Positions 8,639-18,322 of a DNA stretch of 64,000 bases are shown piece by piece. This stretch comes from Chitinophaga niabensis. GTDB lineage: Bacteria; Bacteroidota; Bacteroidia; Chitinophagales; Chitinophagaceae. The position numbers were made by a program, and so were the translations under genes. How positions within the stretch are numbered: the stretch's first letter is position 1; each line of letters opens with the position of its first letter. The stretch spans positions 806,001 to 870,000 of the forward strand of contig NZ_FSRA01000001.1 of assembly GCF_900129465.1 (NCBI RefSeq), in the 5' to 3' direction. The notes below the pieces were generated by a model, which was not told where the DNA came from, searched no databases, and worked only from the letters and a program-made list of their open reading frames with translations.

Positions 8639-11600
8639 ATGATGTGTATGAGTAAAAAGCTACGCTTCGGCATGGTATGCCTTTGTATGCTCCTATCTTG
8701 CTGTTTACGCTATTCAGATGTCTATTCCCAGAACAGGTCTTCCGTTATCGGAACTGTGAAAGACAGTGCCGGTACACCACTTCCAGGCGTAAGTGTGATT
8801 GTATCCAGCGCAAAATCCCAGGGAACTGTAACAGACATGAATGGTAAATTTGTACTGGAAGTAAGTCCTGGTGCAATATTGCTTTTCAAGTTCATTGGTT
8901 ACAAAGAGCAATCAGTAACAGTAGCAGATCCAAAGAAGGAACTAACGGTAGTACTTCAATCGTTAGAAACGGTTCTCAGTGATGTTGTTATTACAGCATT
9001 TGGTAAGAAACAGATCAAAGAATCTGTGGTAGGTTCTGTATCCACTATCAAACCGGATGCCTTGCGAACAGGAGGTAGCAACCTCACCAATGCCCTTGCA
9101 GGGCAGGTAGCAGGTGTGATCGGCTTTCAGTCCAGCGGTCAGCCGGGTTTGGATAATTCCAACTTCTTCATCAGGGGTGTTACTACATTTGGTTACCGCC
9201 AGAATCCGCTGATCCTGATCGATAACGTAGAGCTTACCACTAACGACCTGGCGCGCCTGCAGGTACAGGACATTGCCAGTTTCTCTATCCTGAAAGATGC
9301 GAGCGCTACGGCATTATATGGTGCAAGGGGAGCAAATGGTGTTATCCTGGTTACTACAAAGGAAGGTAAAGCTGGTAAAACAACGCTGAATGTAACACTG
9401 GAAAATGCGATCTCACAGCCAACCAAAACCATTAAGCTGGCAGACCCCATTACTTACATGAAAATGTATAACGAAGCCAGTACTACACGGGACCCGCTTC
9501 AGCCCATCGTATTTGATGCGGATAAAATATACAATACAGAGCAAACCTTGAAAAATGCACCGGGTAGTAACGGTTATGTATACCCGGCGGTGGATTGGCT
9601 GGATATGCTGTTCAAGAAATCTACCACAACCCAGCGGGCAAATGTGAATATCAGCGGGGGAGGAGACCTTGCACGTTACCTGGTATCTGCCTCTGCGAGT
9701 AACGATAACGGGATGTTAAAGCGAAATGTCGCCAACAATTTTAATAACAATATCAAGTACAAGAACTACCAGCTACGCTCCAATGTAAATATAAAGCTGA
9801 CTAAAACAACGGAGCTGGTATTGAGGCTGTGGGGAAATTTCAATGACTACAGCGGCCCCATGACCAACGATGCTTCGTTCTCTTCCGATCTGTACAGTGC
9901 GGCTATGCATACCAGCCCGGTACTCTTCCCGGCATATTATCAGCCGGATTCTGCCAACCGCCTGGTGCAGCATATCCTGTTCGGTAATGCCAGCGGTGGT
10001 GCAGACCAGGCAAATGGCGTGGGATATGCCAATCCTTATGCACAAATGCTGAGAGGATATAAAAGATTTTCCGAGTCCCGTATGTCTGCTACATTGGAAC
10101 TGCACCAGGACCTTGATTTCATAGTACCCGGATTAAAGGCACATGGTTTCTTCAATACCAACCGGTATTCTTACTTCGATAACAGTATGGCCTATAACCC
10201 ATTCTATTATAGCATTTTGCCAGGAGGTTATAACAGGGCAAGTAATACCTATAGGCTAACCTGGCTGAATTCACTGCCGAACGGCTCCTTCCTGGGGGGG
10301 CCTGGTTCCGGTAATAGCGGGCCGGCCACAGAATACCTGGTATACACGCCGGGAAGAAAGGACGCGAATACCTTCCTGCAATTCCAGGCGCAACTTGAAT
10401 ACGCTAAACAATTGGGGGATCATAACGTTTCCGGTTCGCTGATCGGGGTAAGGCAGCAAAGGCTGGTGGCCAATGGTATAAATCCTAATACTCAGCAGGA
10501 AGACCTGCAATACTCACTGCCTTACAGGAACATGAACCTTGCAGGCAGGGCAACTTACAACTACCTTTCCCGGTATTTCCTGGAGTTTAACTTTGGCTAC
10601 AATGGTTCTGAACGTTTCTCTGAAAATCACCGCTATGGATTCTTTCCTACCATCGGCGCTTCCTGGATCGTTTCCCGGGAGAAGTTCTGGGGCGATGGTT
10701 TAACAGATATTGTAAGCTCACTTAAATTAAGGGCCAGCTATGGTTTGAGTGGCAACGACGATATTGGTAATCAGCGTTTCTTTTATTTATCTAATGTAAA
10801 CCTCACGGCAGGCAATGGCAGCACTTTTGGTTTGAACAATATATATAACCGGCCTGGTGTAAGGATCAATAATTATGAGAACAGGAATGTGACATGGGAA
10901 ACCGCGAAGATCCTGAACACCGGTATGGAACTCACGCTGTTTAAGAATTTTGACTTTATTGCGGAGTATTGGAAGCAGGACCGCAGCAACATCCTGATGG
11001 GCCGGAACATCCCTTCCAGCATGGGCCTGGAAGCAGCCATCCTCACGAATGTGGGTACAGTGAAAGTGAATGGCCTGGACCTTACTGCTAATTATAGCAA
11101 AGATTTTTCCAGGAACCTCCGTGTGATGTTTATGTCCAACTTTACGTATTCAAAAGGTGAGTACGGCGTATATGAAGAACCAAAGTATGAAGAACCATGG
11201 CGATATAGATCCGGCACTATGCTGGGCCAGCAGTTCGGCTATGTTGCAGAGCGTCTTTTTGTGGATGATAAGGAAGCATCAGCCTCTCCCGTTCAGCAGT
11301 TTGGAGGCAGTGGCAACCCGGTAAGAGGTGGGGACATTAAGTACCGTGATCTGAATGGAGATGGCCGTATTACAGTAGCTGATCAGGCCCCGATAGGTTT
11401 GCCCACAACGCCCCAGGTAATGTATGGTTTCGGGTTTTCCGTAATTTATAAAGGCTTTGAAATAGCTGCACGTTTCCAGGGCCAGTCAAGAGTTTCTTTC
11501 TTCATAGACCCTCGTTCCGTAAGTCCTTTCGTTATACCGCCATCGCCCCAGATCCAATTCCAGAGCCAGCCGTTGCAGGCCTTTGCGGATGATCACTGGT

Positions 11601-11917
11601 CTGAAGAAAATCAAAACCTCTATGCGCTATACCCCCGTATGGGTGTTAGCGCACAGGCTATCGAGAACAATCTCCAGAGAAGTACCTGGTGGATGCGTGA
11701 TGGCAGTTTCCTGAGATTGAAAACTGCTGAAATTGGATATGTTATACCCAATCAATTATTAAAAAGACTGGGTGTGAGATATTGCCGCGTATATGTGAAT
11801 GGCCTTAACCTTTTCAACATTACCAAATTTGACCTGTGGGATCCGGAACTGGGCGGCAATGGGTTCAGTTATCCTATTCAGAAGGCTTATAATTTAGGTA
11901 TCAACATCAATTTATAA
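8639..11917 (+). CDS. SusC/RagA-family TonB-linked outer membrane receptor
   Basis: A 1092-residue SusC-type transporter. After a cysteine-rich signal sequence it has the carboxypeptidase-D-regulatory-like domain (VIGTVKDSAGTPLPGVSV...KFIGYKEQSV). The plug follows (LTNALAGQVAGVIGF, FFIRGVTTFG, ILKDASATALYGARGANGV), then the barrel, ending in YNLGININL. It lacks the N-terminal STN domain, and no sigma/FecR pair precedes it, so it is probably controlled by another system. An ATG at 8648 (MSKKLRF) is an alternative start. It forms an operon with the SusD and two lipoprotein genes after it. Confidence 0.96.
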   Translation: MMCMSKKLRFGMVCLCMLLSCCLRYSDVYSQNRSSVIGTVKDSAGTPLPGVSVIVSSAKSQGTVTDMNGKFVLEVSPGAILLFKFIGYKEQSVTVADPKKELTVVLQSLETVLSDVVITAFGKKQIKESVVGSVSTIKPDALRTGGSNLTNALAGQVAGVIGFQSSGQPGLDNSNFFIRGVTTFGYRQNPLILIDNVELTTNDLARLQVQDIASFSILKDASATALYGARGANGVILVTTKEGKAGKTTLNVTLENAISQPTKTIKLADPITYMKMYNEASTTRDPLQPIVFDADKIYNTEQTLKNAPGSNGYVYPAVDWLDMLFKKSTTTQRANVNISGGGDLARYLVSASASNDNGMLKRNVANNFNNNIKYKNYQLRSNVNIKLTKTTELVLRLWGNFNDYSGPMTNDASFSSDLYSAAMHTSPVLFPAYYQPDSANRLVQHILFGNASGGADQANGVGYANPYAQMLRGYKRFSESRMSATLELHQDLDFIVPGLKAHGFFNTNRYSYFDNSMAYNPFYYSILPGGYNRASNTYRLTWLNSLPNGSFLGGPGSGNSGPATEYLVYTPGRKDANTFLQFQAQLEYAKQLGDHNVSGSLIGVRQQRLVANGINPNTQQEDLQYSLPYRNMNLAGRATYNYLSRYFLEFNFGYNGSERFSENHRYGFFPTIGASWIVSREKFWGDGLTDIVSSLKLRASYGLSGNDDIGNQRFFYLSNVNLTAGNGSTFGLNNIYNRPGVRINNYENRNVTWETAKILNTGMELTLFKNFDFIAEYWKQDRSNILMGRNIPSSMGLEAAILTNVGTVKVNGLDLTANYSKDFSRNLRVMFMSNFTYSKGEYGVYEEPKYEEPWRYRSGTMLGQQFGYVAERLFVDDKEASASPVQQFGGSGNPVRGGDIKYRDLNGDGRITVADQAPIGLPTTPQVMYGFGFSVIYKGFEIAARFQGQSRVSFFIDPRSVSPFVIPPSPQIQFQSQPLQAFADDHWSEENQNLYALYPRMGVSAQAIENNLQRSTWWMRDGSFLRLKTAEIGYVIPNQLLKRLGVRYCRVYVNGLNLFNITKFDLWDPELGGNGFSYPIQKAYNLGININL

Positions 11918-11927
11918 ACAAAGCATT

Positions 11928-13865
11928 ATGAAGCGCTATCAAATAAATACAACAGCCCGTGCGTGGTGCATGTTTATACTGTGTTTGCTGGGGATCACAA
12001 ATGAAGGCTGCAATAAATACCTGGACGTTACCCCGGAGAATGTAGGCACTATAGATTATGCTTTCCGGAACAGGAATGAAGCGGAGAACTACCTGTTCAC
12101 CTGCTACAATAACCTGCAGCAAATGAGCAATGTGCTGGGTGATCCTGGTTTTACCACATCGGCTGAGATCGTTTATCCCAATGATCTGTCTGAAAGACCT
12201 ATTTCTGATGAAGGCTTCCAGCTGATCCGTGGAACAACACAGAATATTTCCAATCCTATCCTCAATTACTGGGATGGTAGCAATATGGCTCCCAATATCT
12301 TCCAGGCTATCCGCCGTTGCAACATCATGCTGGAGAACATTGATAAACCTATTGATCTCTCTGAGGAAGAAAAAGCAAGATGGATTGCGGAAACAAAATT
12401 CCTGAAAGGATATTACCATTATTTCCTCGCCAGGATGTATGGCCCCGTTCCCATCTATAAAGTGAATCAGAACGTTACAGCCCCGATAGAGGAGATCAGG
12501 GTGAAAAGGGCGCCGGTGGATTCCGTATTCAATTACGCTGTTCAACTGATGGATGAAGCTATTCCTGATCTGCCAGTGCAGATAGCAAACATGCAACAGG
12601 AACTGGGACGGATCACAAAGGTGATCGCTTTATCTGTAAAAGCTGAAATACTGGCTACGCAGGCAAGCCCCTTATACAATGGTAATCCTGACTATGCAAG
12701 GTTTAAGAATAAAGACGGGGAGGTGTTATTCTCTGCAACGGCAGACCCAGCCAAATGGCAACGCGCCGCTGCTGCTGCTAAGGCTGCTATTGATGAAGCG
12801 GCCAGCCTCAACATGAAATTATACACCTTCATTCAACCCGCCAACCTGCCGGTGCTGACGGATTCCCTCCGCAAAGTGCTTACCATTCAGAATGCGGTGA
12901 CAGAGAAGTGGGATTTCAATGCAGAGCTGATCTGGGCACTCAATGGCACCTTCGGTTACCAGAACTTCTGTATTCCCCGCCTCACCACCAAAGCAGTGGA
13001 AAACTCAACTTCGGCGGCAGGCAGCTTTACTGTTCCCTTATCGACAACAGATCTTTTCTATACGGACAATGGTGTACCCATCAATGAAGATAAGACCTGG
13101 GATTATGGCCGCCGTTTTGAGTTGCAGACAGGTGATAACGCTAACAAGTACTTTATCAAGAGTGGCTACACCACTATCAGGAATAATTTCAAACGTGAAG
13201 TACGGTATTATGCCAACATCGGTTTCGATGGCGGTGTATGGTTTGGGAATGGCGTAACAGATCAGAATAACCCGTTGTACATTGAAGCAAAAGGCCCTGA
13301 TTCAAAGGCGGGGCCTAAAGACCGTGTGCGGATCAATATGCTGGCTATGTGGCCTAAAAAGCTGGTGAATTACCTCACAGTTTTCAATGAAGGTGTGCAG
13401 CAATCAGCTTACCGTTTGCCACGCACCCGCCTGGCAGATCTGTACCTGTTATATGCAGAATGCCTGAACGAGGCCAGCGGACCTTCTCCGGAAGTATATA
13501 ACTATATAGACCTCGTACGCCAACGGGCAGGCCTCAAAGGTGTGGTGGAATCCTGGGCGCAGTTCAGCTCAGCTCCTAATAAGCCAACCACCAAAGATGG
13601 CCTGCGTGAGATCATTCACCGGGAACGCCGGGTGGAATTATGCTTTGAAGGAAAAGCAGGATGGGACCTCAGGAGATGGAAGGAAATGCTTACCGTACTT
13701 GCGCCACCTATACAGGGATGGAGCATCTTCCAGAAAACAAACAGCAATTTTTACACCCTGCAAACTTTGTTCATACCCGGAATGACTGTAAGGGACTACT
13801 TCTGGCCATTGTCAGACGCTGCATTGTCCAATAACCCTAATCTGGTACAAACACTGTATTGGTAA
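11928..13865 (+). CDS. SusD/RagB-family surface lipoprotein, long form
   Basis: A 645-residue SusD-type lipoprotein, longer than the usual 480-570. The signal peptide ends at Cys28 (ITNEGC-NKYLDV). Family landmarks include AIRRCNIMLENIDKP, AETKFLKGYYHYFLARMYGPVPI, RLADLYLLYAECLNEASGP and HRERRVELCFEGKAGWDLRRWK. The C-terminus is YFWPLSDAALSNNPNLVQT. The extra length is in the middle (about residues 290-480) and may form a substrate-facing insertion. It is 10 nt after SusC and 18 nt before a DUF lipoprotein gene, consistent with one transcript. Confidence 0.94.
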   Translation: MKRYQINTTARAWCMFILCLLGITNEGCNKYLDVTPENVGTIDYAFRNRNEAENYLFTCYNNLQQMSNVLGDPGFTTSAEIVYPNDLSERPISDEGFQLIRGTTQNISNPILNYWDGSNMAPNIFQAIRRCNIMLENIDKPIDLSEEEKARWIAETKFLKGYYHYFLARMYGPVPIYKVNQNVTAPIEEIRVKRAPVDSVFNYAVQLMDEAIPDLPVQIANMQQELGRITKVIALSVKAEILATQASPLYNGNPDYARFKNKDGEVLFSATADPAKWQRAAAAAKAAIDEAASLNMKLYTFIQPANLPVLTDSLRKVLTIQNAVTEKWDFNAELIWALNGTFGYQNFCIPRLTTKAVENSTSAAGSFTVPLSTTDLFYTDNGVPINEDKTWDYGRRFELQTGDNANKYFIKSGYTTIRNNFKREVRYYANIGFDGGVWFGNGVTDQNNPLYIEAKGPDSKAGPKDRVRINMLAMWPKKLVNYLTVFNEGVQQSAYRLPRTRLADLYLLYAECLNEASGPSPEVYNYIDLVRQRAGLKGVVESWAQFSSAPNKPTTKDGLREIIHRERRVELCFEGKAGWDLRRWKEMLTVLAPPIQGWSIFQKTNSNFYTLQTLFIPGMTVRDYFWPLSDAALSNNPNLVQTLYW

Positions 13866-13883
13866 TCGTTTCACTGTATCAAA

Positions 13884-15110
13884 ATGATTGTTATGAATAA
13901 TAAATATATCTTTTTAACATTCACTCTGCTGCTGGCGGTTATAGCCTGTACCAAAGTAAAGGATTACAATGACCCTATTTCAGGAGATAAAACAAAGCCG
14001 GGAGTGATCAGCAATATAAAAGTGGCCAACTTCAACGGTGGCTCTCATATCACTTACAGCCTGCCTTCTTCGGGAAACGTGCTGTATGTGAAAGCGGAAT
14101 ATGTGATCGATGAGAAGACAGGAAAGAAGCGGCAGACAAAATCCAGTTACTACAGTGATAGTATCATGGTACAGGGCTTTGCAGAAAAAAAGGAGTACTC
14201 GGTTACGCTCACCACTGTCACCCGTTCCAATGTAGAATCTGATCCGGTAACGGTAAAGGTTTTCCCGGATACGCCGGTTTACAAACAGGTGGCTAAAACT
14301 ATCAGGATGCAACCCGATTTTGGAGGGCTCAACGTTCAGACGGAAAACGTCAATAAAAAACCGGTGGGTGTGATCGTGTTGTATAAACCAGCTGGTTCAG
14401 ACAGGTATTCCATCTATGAGCAAAAGTTCAGTGATTTTGCGGCGCTCAGTTTTTCTTCACGTGGATTTGACACACTGCCCAAACAATTTGCCGTATACAT
14501 CACGGACCAATGGGGCAACAATTCCGATACACTTTTTCAAACCATCAAACCCTTATTTGAAAAGGAGTTGGATAAAAGTAAATTCTTCGCAAATGCCTTA
14601 CCCAGCGATGGGAGGATAGGTTTCGGATGGGCCTTGTCCAATCTATGGAACGGCAATACTGGTGGTACCGGCTGGCATACGGTACAGGAGAATGTGCCCT
14701 TACCCATCGTATGTACGTTTGGGTTGGGCGTTTCGGCCAAAATAAGCCGCTTTGTATTATATGGGAGGTCTGGTTATGAATATGGCCATGGAAATCCCAA
14801 GGTATTCTCCATATGGGGTTCAGATAAACCTGCTCCGGCAGATCAGGTGTTGCCTGTATTTGCAGAAGAAGGTACCATTTTGGGAGATTGGGTGAACATG
14901 GGTAATTACGTATGGCCAGGGCCGCCATCAGGAGCACCCCCAGCTTCACCTACGGCAACAGACAGGGCTGTGTTTAACCGTGGTATGGAATTCAATGTTC
15001 TCTTCACGGCGCCTAAAACAAGGTTTATCAGAATGGCCGTTACCGAATCATGGTCTGGCGCCACTTTTGCGCATGCCATGGAAATCACCTTGTTTGGAAA
15101 TACTAATTAA
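13884..15110 (+). CDS. DUF4959/DUF5126/DUF5000-type surface lipoprotein
   Basis: A 408-residue lipoprotein with Cys22 in LLAVIAC. It reads as the three-module lipoprotein often found after SusC/SusD pairs. The first beta-sandwich (about 25-125) contains GVISNIKVANFNGGSHITY. The second (about 130-230) contains RMQPDFGGLNVQTENVNKKPVGV. The C-terminal galactose-binding-like domain (about 245-405) contains FGWALSNLWNGNTGGTGWHT and TRFIRMAVTESWSG. The C-terminal domain suggests surface sugar binding, but no member of this architecture is known to me with a defined ligand. ATG at 13893 (MNNKYIF) is an alternative start. It is 11 nt upstream of the DUF4998-like gene. Confidence 0.8.
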   Translation: MIVMNNKYIFLTFTLLLAVIACTKVKDYNDPISGDKTKPGVISNIKVANFNGGSHITYSLPSSGNVLYVKAEYVIDEKTGKKRQTKSSYYSDSIMVQGFAEKKEYSVTLTTVTRSNVESDPVTVKVFPDTPVYKQVAKTIRMQPDFGGLNVQTENVNKKPVGVIVLYKPAGSDRYSIYEQKFSDFAALSFSSRGFDTLPKQFAVYITDQWGNNSDTLFQTIKPLFEKELDKSKFFANALPSDGRIGFGWALSNLWNGNTGGTGWHTVQENVPLPIVCTFGLGVSAKISRFVLYGRSGYEYGHGNPKVFSIWGSDKPAPADQVLPVFAEEGTILGDWVNMGNYVWPGPPSGAPPASPTATDRAVFNRGMEFNVLFTAPKTRFIRMAVTESWSGATFAHAMEITLFGNTN

Positions 15111-15121
15111 AAAGAACGTTT

Positions 15122-15817
15122 ATGAAAAAAAGTATCATCCTGCTGCTTTTTACTTCCTGCCTGTATTTCAGCTGTAATAAAGGCGAAGTGGAATATAAGG
15201 ACCTGTTAGGTGGCAGCGAAGTAATTTATCCGGGCCTCACCGGCAATTTCAAAGCATTCCAGGGAAACCTGCGGGTAAAACTGCAATGGAACCCAAGCCC
15301 GGACCCAAGCATAACTAAATATCTTATTTACTGGAATAATAACACGGATTCGATGACGCTGACTGCTTCCAGCAATAATACGCAGGACACGATCAGTACT
15401 ATGATCACCGGCATCGGAGAGTATGTGCAGAACTTTGTATTGTATACTTTCGATGCTAAAGGGAACAGATCAATAGGGCAATCGCTTTCCGGAGTAAGGA
15501 TCTTTGGACCCTTATATGTTTCCTCTCTTATCAACCGGCCGGTGGATGCCAGCAAGCCAATCGTGGCCTTGGACCCTAATACGTACAAGGTGTTCTTTTC
15601 GAAACCTGATACCATACTGAATACAGGTACTTCCATATCCTACCTGGATAACCTGCAGAACCCTGTTACGCTTAACCTGGATGCAAAAACAGATTCTGTT
15701 GTGCTGAACCTGGTAAAGGCAGGTACCAAAGTTGCCATACGTTCCGCATATGTGCCGGTACGTAATGCCGTGGATACATTTCGTGTGACGTATAGTGACA
15801 CCTTACTGCTCAAATAA
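15122..15817 (+). CDS. DUF4998-like lipoprotein
   Basis: A 231-residue lipoprotein with Cys18 in YFSC-NKGE. The region about 25-115 matches the DUF4998 pattern: GGSEVIYPGLTGNFKAFQGN, then VKLQWNPSPDPSITKYLIYW, a fibronectin-like fold. The C-terminal half (about 130-230) is beta-rich and unassigned. It is the last gene of the SusC/SusD/lipoprotein unit and is followed at once by a strong terminator. Its role is presumably accessory glycan binding; no enzyme motif is visible. Confidence 0.75.
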   Translation: MKKSIILLLFTSCLYFSCNKGEVEYKDLLGGSEVIYPGLTGNFKAFQGNLRVKLQWNPSPDPSITKYLIYWNNNTDSMTLTASSNNTQDTISTMITGIGEYVQNFVLYTFDAKGNRSIGQSLSGVRIFGPLYVSSLINRPVDASKPIVALDPNTYKVFFSKPDTILNTGTSISYLDNLQNPVTLNLDAKTDSVVLNLVKAGTKVAIRSAYVPVRNAVDTFRVTYSDTLLLK

Positions 15818-15837
15818 AGGATATTGTATCGAAATAA

Positions 15838-15880
15838 AGAGGGGCTGTATCATTTTTTGTAACAGCCCCTCTTGCTTTAT
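15838..15880 (+). terminator. Strong rho-independent terminator
   Basis: AGAGGGGCTGT (15838-15848) pairs perfectly with ACAGCCCCTCT (15862-15872), with CTTTATTT following. It closes the SusC/SusD/lipoprotein operon. Confidence 0.85.
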
Positions 15881-15997
15881 TTAGTTAATTAACGAAATAT
15901 GGTGCGCGTATTACTTCCTCTGAAAGCTTAAGTAATTAAAAATGAATTGGTTGTTCCATTGGCCCGGTGGTTGCAATGTACTGGCAAAATACGATTC

Positions 15998-16756
15998 ATG
16001 AAAATTGTAGTCATCGGAGGTACCGGGTTAATAGGAACAAAGCTCGTATCGAACCTCCTCCAGTTGGATAACCAGGTAGTGGCTGCATCCCCGGCCATGG
16101 GAGTTAATACCATCACAGGAGAGGGCTTGTCCAGGGCAATGGAGGGCGCTGAAATAGTAGTAGACGTATCCAATTCCCCTTCTTACGAAGAGAAGTTTGT
16201 GATGCGTTTTTTTGAAACTTCCGGCAGGAACCTGATGGCTGCCGGAAAAGCGGCAGGTGTTACGCATCACATCGCGCTTTCTATCGTGGGTACAGAAGAG
16301 CTCGCAGCGCAAAGCCCCTATCTCAGGGCAAAGCTGGCCCAGGAAACAATCATCAGGGAGTCAGGCTTACCTTTTACCATTGTTCATTCCACCCAATTCT
16401 TCGAATTCCTTAGCGGCATTGCACAATCCAATACACAGGGGCAAACCGTGCATCTTTCTCCCGCATATGTTCAACCCATCACGGCAGATGATGTGGCCGC
16501 TGCACTAACAGAAACCACCATGGCCGTACCTCATAATGATATGGTGGAAATTGGGGGCCCGGAGCGTGTAAGGCTCTCCGATATCGTTGAGCGATACCTT
16601 GCTGAGATCAATGATCCACGCACTGTTGTGGCTGATCCCCAGGCACGTTACTTCGGTGCATTGCTCACTGACAAGGTACTGGTTCCCGGAGAAAGTGCGT
16701 ACCTTGGTACTACTAATTATGATGCCTGGATGGCTGCTCAACGTAAACCTGTATAA
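15998..16756 (+). CDS. NmrA-like SDR, NAD(P)-binding oxidoreductase
   Basis: A 252-residue atypical short-chain dehydrogenase/NmrA-type protein. It begins with the Rossmann dinucleotide motif MKIVVIGGTGLIGTKLV, which sets the start at 15998; the frame extends upstream but without sense. Later landmarks are EIVVDVSNSPS, GVTHHIALSIVGTEEL and YLRAKLAQETIIRESGLPFTIVHSTQF. The Tyr-x3-Lys pair may be preserved in YLRAKL. Members act as NAD(P)-dependent reductases or as cofactor sensors; the substrate cannot be told. Only one nucleotide separates its stop from the next start, so the two are probably translated together. Confidence 0.85.
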   Translation: MKIVVIGGTGLIGTKLVSNLLQLDNQVVAASPAMGVNTITGEGLSRAMEGAEIVVDVSNSPSYEEKFVMRFFETSGRNLMAAGKAAGVTHHIALSIVGTEELAAQSPYLRAKLAQETIIRESGLPFTIVHSTQFFEFLSGIAQSNTQGQTVHLSPAYVQPITADDVAAALTETTMAVPHNDMVEIGGPERVRLSDIVERYLAEINDPRTVVADPQARYFGALLTDKVLVPGESAYLGTTNYDAWMAAQRKPV

Positions 16757-16757
16757 T

Positions 16758-17429
16758 ATGAACTGGTTTGTAAAATTCATTTCAAGCTCTATTGGTAAAA
16801 AAATGATGATGGCATTGACAGGGCTCTTCCTGATCAGTTTCCTGGTAGTACATTGCGCCATTAATGCTTTGATCTTTTATAACGATGGAGGAAAAACCTT
16901 CAACATCGGGGCGCATTTCATGGGCACTAATCCTATTATCCGCACCATTGAAATTGTATTGATAGCCGGATTACTCTGGCATATTGGTCAAGGCCTGTAT
17001 TTGTGGAAGAAGAACCGGGATGCACGGCCCGTGAAATACCTGGTGAATAAAGGAAATGCCAACAGTACATGGTATAGCCGGAGTATGGCCCTGATGGGTA
17101 CAATTATCCTCTTATTCCTGGTAGTGCATACCTCTAATTTCTGGATACCTAACCGTACGCATCAGTTCTTTCATGGAGAGGAATTGCCTTTGTATGATAT
17201 GATGCAGGAAAAATTTCAGCAACCTATAGAGGTGATCATTTACCTGATAGGTTGCTTTGCACTTTACTGGCACCTGCTACATGGGTTTAAAAGTGCATTT
17301 CAATCCCTGGGATTGAACCATGTAAAGTATAACGGGCTCATCACTTTTTCCGGAGTAGCTTTTTCTATTGTTGTTCCGTTCGTACTGGCTATGATGCCGG
17401 TAGCTATTTACTTCCGCTGGATAACATGA
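16758..17429 (+). CDS. Orphan succinate dehydrogenase/fumarate reductase cytochrome b subunit
   Basis: A 223-residue inner-membrane protein of the five-helix dihaem cytochrome b type (SdhC/FrdC of Bacteroidota), which passes electrons between the flavoprotein/iron-sulfur subunits and quinone. Five hydrophobic segments carry candidate haem-ligand histidines: FLVVHCAINAL, LLWHIGQGLYLW, LFLVVHTSNFW and YWHLLHGFKSAFQSLGL. It starts at MNWFVKF, one nucleotide after the SDR stop. The catalytic subunits SdhA and SdhB, which normally follow, are absent. The gene's last 22 bp overlap the convergent DUF6130 gene. Confidence 0.88.
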   Translation: MNWFVKFISSSIGKKMMMALTGLFLISFLVVHCAINALIFYNDGGKTFNIGAHFMGTNPIIRTIEIVLIAGLLWHIGQGLYLWKKNRDARPVKYLVNKGNANSTWYSRSMALMGTIILLFLVVHTSNFWIPNRTHQFFHGEELPLYDMMQEKFQQPIEVIIYLIGCFALYWHLLHGFKSAFQSLGLNHVKYNGLITFSGVAFSIVVPFVLAMMPVAIYFRWIT

Positions 17430-18322
17430 TCTGTAGCACCGTGATAAAGACTTGCTTCCGGAACGGTGAAAGAAATAGTTTGCTGTGTGATGGTTTTGTG
17501 CGTTGGGTCTACCAGCTCCACAAGGATCTTATGCGGTCCGGGTTTCATGCCAACTATAATAATAGGTTCATTACTGCTATCTGCCCAACGCCATGGGCCA
17601 CCATCAACGGTTACATGAATATGACCGATACGGGGTGAAACACTTAATGCTGCAGTCCCGAAAGCAGGCAGGATGCGGAGGTGCTGCGTGCGGTATTGCA
17701 CTATCACACGGCCCGTTGCCAGCGGTTCCGCCAGGGGCTGATCCACTACCAGAACAGGCGCAGGTTCACTGTCTAATGGTACCACAGGAGCGGGGCCGTT
17801 AAATTCACGTGCAGTTAAAGGAGTTGCTGCTGGTATTATAGTTGAAGTTGCCACAGTGCCATGGATCTCCGATCCTGCATGATGCGCATGAATACCACCG
17901 GTTACCTCAGGTATTACAAAAGATACCGCTTTACTGTCTATCACCTTATGGGTAGGATCAGCGAGTTCCAGCAGAATGTGATGTGGCCCTGGGGCTAATC
18001 CATTTACTATCAGTGGCTCATTGCTGCCGTCTGCCCAATGCCAGGGTGCATCATCAACAGTCACATGCAAATGGCCAATGCGGGGAGAAACATCCAATGC
18101 CCCACTACCATATACCGGCAGTATGCGGAGGTTTTGAGCATAGTACTGGATCACTACCCGGCCCTGTGCCAGTGATGCGGGCAGGGGAGCATCTGCTACC
18201 AGTTTTGCAGCCGGTTCATTTGCCAGGGCTATAACAGGTGCCGCCGTGCGGAGATGGAGTGATTGTGCCATCCCGGCTAAAACGGAAGAAAACGTGAGCA
18301 AATACATAATGATACGTTTCAT
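17408..18322 (-). CDS. Secreted protein with two tandem DUF6130 domains
   Basis: A 304-residue secreted protein (signal peptide MKRIIMYLLTFSSVLAGMAQ) made of two near-identical DUF6130 units, residues about 51-139 and 201-289, in register 150 residues apart. Each unit reads GRVxxQY...LRILP, VSPRIGHxHVTVD, PWxWAD, NEP and PGPHxILxEL. The linker is proline- and histidine-rich (HAHHAGSEIHG). Family members usually have one copy, so this looks like an internal duplication. The function of DUF6130 is unknown to me. Its 3' end overlaps the convergent cytochrome b gene by 22 bp. Confidence 0.82.
   Translation of the reverse strand: MKRIIMYLLTFSSVLAGMAQSLHLRTAAPVIALANEPAAKLVADAPLPASLAQGRVVIQYYAQNLRILPVYGSGALDVSPRIGHLHVTVDDAPWHWADGSNEPLIVNGLAPGPHHILLELADPTHKVIDSKAVSFVIPEVTGGIHAHHAGSEIHGTVATSTIIPAATPLTAREFNGPAPVVPLDSEPAPVLVVDQPLAEPLATGRVIVQYRTQHLRILPAFGTAALSVSPRIGHIHVTVDGGPWRWADSSNEPIIIVGMKPGPHKILVELVDPTHKTITQQTISFTVPEASLYHGATDHVIQRK

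Noticed and set aside
11907..12596. 229-codon minus frame opposite a SusD gene
   Set aside because: The + strand SusD is unambiguous, and the minus translation has no recognisable motif.
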